A DNA stretch of 8,137 nt from Acidobacteriota bacterium. GTDB lineage: Bacteria > Acidobacteriota > Terriglobia > Terriglobales > Acidobacteriaceae. Within the stretch, counting starts at the first letter, position 1. The number at the start of each line of letters is the position of its first letter. Both the position numbers and the translations under genes were made by a program. The notes under the pieces were generated by a model. It was not told where the DNA came from and made no database searches. It was given only the letters and a program-made list of their open reading frames with translations. Where the stretch lies: contig JAJYAE010000202.1 in assembly GCA_021779695.1 (NCBI GenBank), positions 1 to 8,137 on the forward strand, given 5' to 3'. This document shows positions 6,914 to 8,137 of the stretch, piece by piece.

Positions 6914-7139
6914 AAGAACCGGTCCAATAAGCGTGTTCCAAGCACACGTGGGAGAGGGAATCCGCCAAGGCTCTGGTGGATTTCGAAAGCTTTTCATTCT
7001 CGCGAACCATTTGTTGAGTCGCCGTCAAGTTTTCTTCGCTGGCCTTTAGCGATTGCTTCGTAAGCCCCAACTCTTCTTTTGTGACTCCAAGCTGTTGTTT
7101 TGTGATCTCGAGCATTCGGAGAGAATTCCGCATCTGCAT
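6876..7139 (-). CDS. Short coiled-coil protein or fragment, function unknown
   Basis: An 87-residue frame on the minus strand whose middle follows a heptad rhythm: ITKQQLG, VTKEELG, LTKQSLK, ASEENLT, ATQQMVR, with a branched or small residue opening each repeat and Leu/Val near its end. A coiled coil is clear; no enzyme motif is seen. Its last 38 bases overlap the 3' end of cysQ in convergent orientation, and the residues after about 63 lose the heptad and are probably not native. The frame is open upstream of the ATG to a TAG at about 7194 but has no start or ribosome binding site there. It is most likely the surviving middle of a longer membrane-anchored or structural protein, broken at both ends. 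Its antisense frame (7053-7364, plus) is low complexity and is not a gene. Confidence 0.4.
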   Translation of the reverse strand: MQMRNSLRMLEITKQQLGVTKEELGLTKQSLKASEENLTATQQMVRENEKLSKSTRALADSLSHVCLEHAYWTGSSIEAPYRGPLRC

Positions 7140-7532
7140 CTCAGTAAGGCCCCATTGGTGCGCATTGCTCCCTGCCTCGCCACATATGCTCTCCTAGTCC
7201 AGTGTCTCTCTTCTCCACTGGCACAGTTCAAGCCGGGCACTCCACAATCACCATTTGTCCCGTTGCGGCCAGTGTCGGCCGAAACTGACGGTGATACGTG
7301 GCACTCTCGAGCATTTTACTGGTCCAGAAAACCGTCGATCAGCCCCTTGCATCTGTTTGATTAGATCCTGAGAAACCGTTGAGCGAAAAGGGTCAAATCA
7401 CGCCGGGTCTGATCATCCGATTCCGATGTTACCAAGATCGATTTGCATATATCTGTCAAGCGGCGGCTGACCCGCACAGGTCGATACCATGCGTCGAAGG
7501 AAATTTTGCGATATAGCTTCTTGAGAACAAAC
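7140..7532. other. Gene-free stretch
   Basis: I see no supported gene in these roughly 390 bases. Open frames on either strand (for example 7046-7240 minus and the 5' end of the frame starting at 7443 plus) lack ribosome binding sites and family resemblance. The promoter of the gene at 7533 should lie here, but I could not identify boxes with confidence. Confidence 0.4.
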
Positions 7533-7895
7533 ATGAAATGTACTAAACAGGAAGCTATGATGATCCTTGGGAAGTGGTTTGAGGAAGGCTCGCCTGTGCG
7601 GTTGAACTTCCAGGCGACTTCGGCCACCGAGGTAATCTGCCTGAAAGGGCGCATCACTCAATTGAAAACGGACGGTTTTCTCTTCACGGGTCCGATCGCC
7701 AGCGTAAACGTGCCGATTGACCAAGCTACATTTGGGTATGACGAGAAGTTGCTCATGGATCCTCCTCTCCGTAAGGAAACGTCTGGGCCAATCTCTCGCA
7801 TTGGATTGTATCGATCTCTATGTAGAAGTCAGTCGGGGCAGGATCACGCGTCCTCCCAGTTGCAGTTTTTCTTAAGCATCTCTGAAGCACTCTAG
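7533..7895 (+). CDS. Small hypothetical protein with probable late frameshift
   Basis: From the ATG at 7533 this encodes 120 residues beginning MKCTKQEAMMILGKWFEEGS. The first 75 or so form a plausible small beta-rich domain: a KQEA-x-x-x-L-x-x-W helix, then strands VRLNFQA, VICLKGRITQL, DGFLFTG and the FGYDEK turn. I associate this layout with short uncharacterised proteins of Acidobacteriota, from memory only. After about 7788 the residues become Ser/Arg-rich and unlike the first part. The neighbouring frame instead reads QSLALDCIDLYVEVSRGRIT and stops at TAA 7873-7875, which looks like the true C-terminal strands, so a one-base insertion near the GGGCC at 7787-7791 is likely. The in-frame start at 7443 adds 30 basic residues and is less plausible. 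Function unknown. Confidence 0.6.
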   Translation: MKCTKQEAMMILGKWFEEGSPVRLNFQATSATEVICLKGRITQLKTDGFLFTGPIASVNVPIDQATFGYDEKLLMDPPLRKETSGPISRIGLYRSLCRSQSGQDHASSQLQFFLSISEAL

Positions 7896-7898
7896 CTC

Positions 7899-7952
7899 GC
7901 GGTCGAAAACCGCCAGAAAGAACATTTCGAATGGAATTTCACATTTCTGGCG
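7899..7952 (+). promoter_or_regulatory. Two mutually exclusive hairpins around a start codon
   Basis: A perfect 9-bp inverted repeat, CGCCAGAAA (7911-7919) and TTTCTGGCG (7944-7952), encloses the ribosome-binding region and the ATG at 7931 in a 24-base loop. A smaller perfect stem, GCGGT (7899-7903) and ACCGC (7909-7913) around CGAAA, shares bases 7911-7913 with it, so in RNA only one can form fully. The arrangement could tune translation of the following gene. That role is inference; the base pairing is read directly. Confidence 0.4.
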
Positions 7953-8137
7953 CGATCCGAAAGAAATTAAATCTTGAAGACCTGTTGTTTAGCTTCGACG
8001 GAAATGTTGTTTTTGCGAACGTCGCCGCCAGCCGGATACTTGCGCAGCGCCTGAACGAGTTGCAGGGATCAGAGACTAATCCTCCGCCAACGGCGAATGC
8101 GGGCGCGCTGTTTGCCATGGGATTGATTGACGAGCTG
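7931..8137 (+). CDS. N-terminal part of a larger protein, possibly GH13 alpha-amylase-related
   Basis: The frame from the ATG at 7931 is open to the window edge (69 residues) and begins MEFHISGAIRKKLNLEDLLF. The spaced pattern MEFHIS, LFSFDGNVVFANVAASRILAQ and AMGLIDEL resembles, from memory, the N-terminal segment that precedes the catalytic domain in a group of alpha-amylase-family proteins of Chloroflexi, Planctomycetes and similar bacteria. No catalytic residue lies within the part present here, so the enzyme assignment is tentative. There is no signal peptide. Only a weak purine stretch (AGAAAGAA, 7915-7922) stands before the ATG, but homology appears to start at this Met. The start codon lies within an inverted repeat (7911-7952). 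The gene is truncated only by the end of the window. Confidence 0.6.
   Translation, partial: MEFHISGAIRKKLNLEDLLFSFDGNVVFANVAASRILAQRLNELQGSETNPPPTANAGALFAMGLIDEL

Noticed and set aside
6914..6960. Rho-independent terminator after cysQ
   Set aside because: I found no GC-rich stem followed by a T run in the bases after the stop.

Overview
The window looks like a chromosomal segment of a free-living bacterium with moderate GC content. My best guess is an Acidobacteriota-type soil organism. That guess rests on the flavour of the small hypothetical protein at 7533 and of the gene entering at 7931, not on any marker gene. The right two thirds is dense and well ordered. The left quarter is sparse and contains truncated and frameshifted genes.

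Positions 1-1504 are mosaic. A DoxX-like membrane protein (390-743, minus) is translationally coupled through a GTGA overlap to a 60-residue two-helix membrane protein (740-922, minus). Right beside them lies the severed C-terminal half of a cupin protein (928-1086, plus). Next comes a 344-bp scrap of an IS3-family transposase (1161-1504, minus), broken by a one-base deletion. Positions 1505-2195 hold no gene I can name, but do hold four exact 17-bp tandem repeats (1936-2003), each unit with a small perfect inverted repeat.

Positions 2196-6913 are the functional core. A sulfotransferase (2196-3041) is followed, after a 269-base gap, by cysD (3311-4207), a cysN-cysC fusion (4207-6060) and a cysQ-type phosphatase (6068-6913). 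The last three are packed like an operon: a 1-bp TGATG overlap, then a 7-bp gap. CysD and CysN make adenosine 5'-phosphosulfate (APS) from sulfate and ATP. The CysC domain phosphorylates it to 3'-phospho-APS (PAPS). The sulfotransferase uses PAPS to sulfate an unknown acceptor, and CysQ removes the inhibitory product PAP. No sulfite- or APS-reducing gene is visible, so the block reads as a self-contained sulfation cassette rather than cysteine biosynthesis.

Positions 6914-8137 hold a short coiled-coil reading frame on the minus strand that runs into the end of cysQ, a gene-free stretch, a small hypothetical gene with a probable late frameshift (7533-7895), and the start of a larger gene (7931 onward). 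That last gene's start codon sits inside a 9-bp perfect inverted repeat, which overlaps a competing smaller hairpin.
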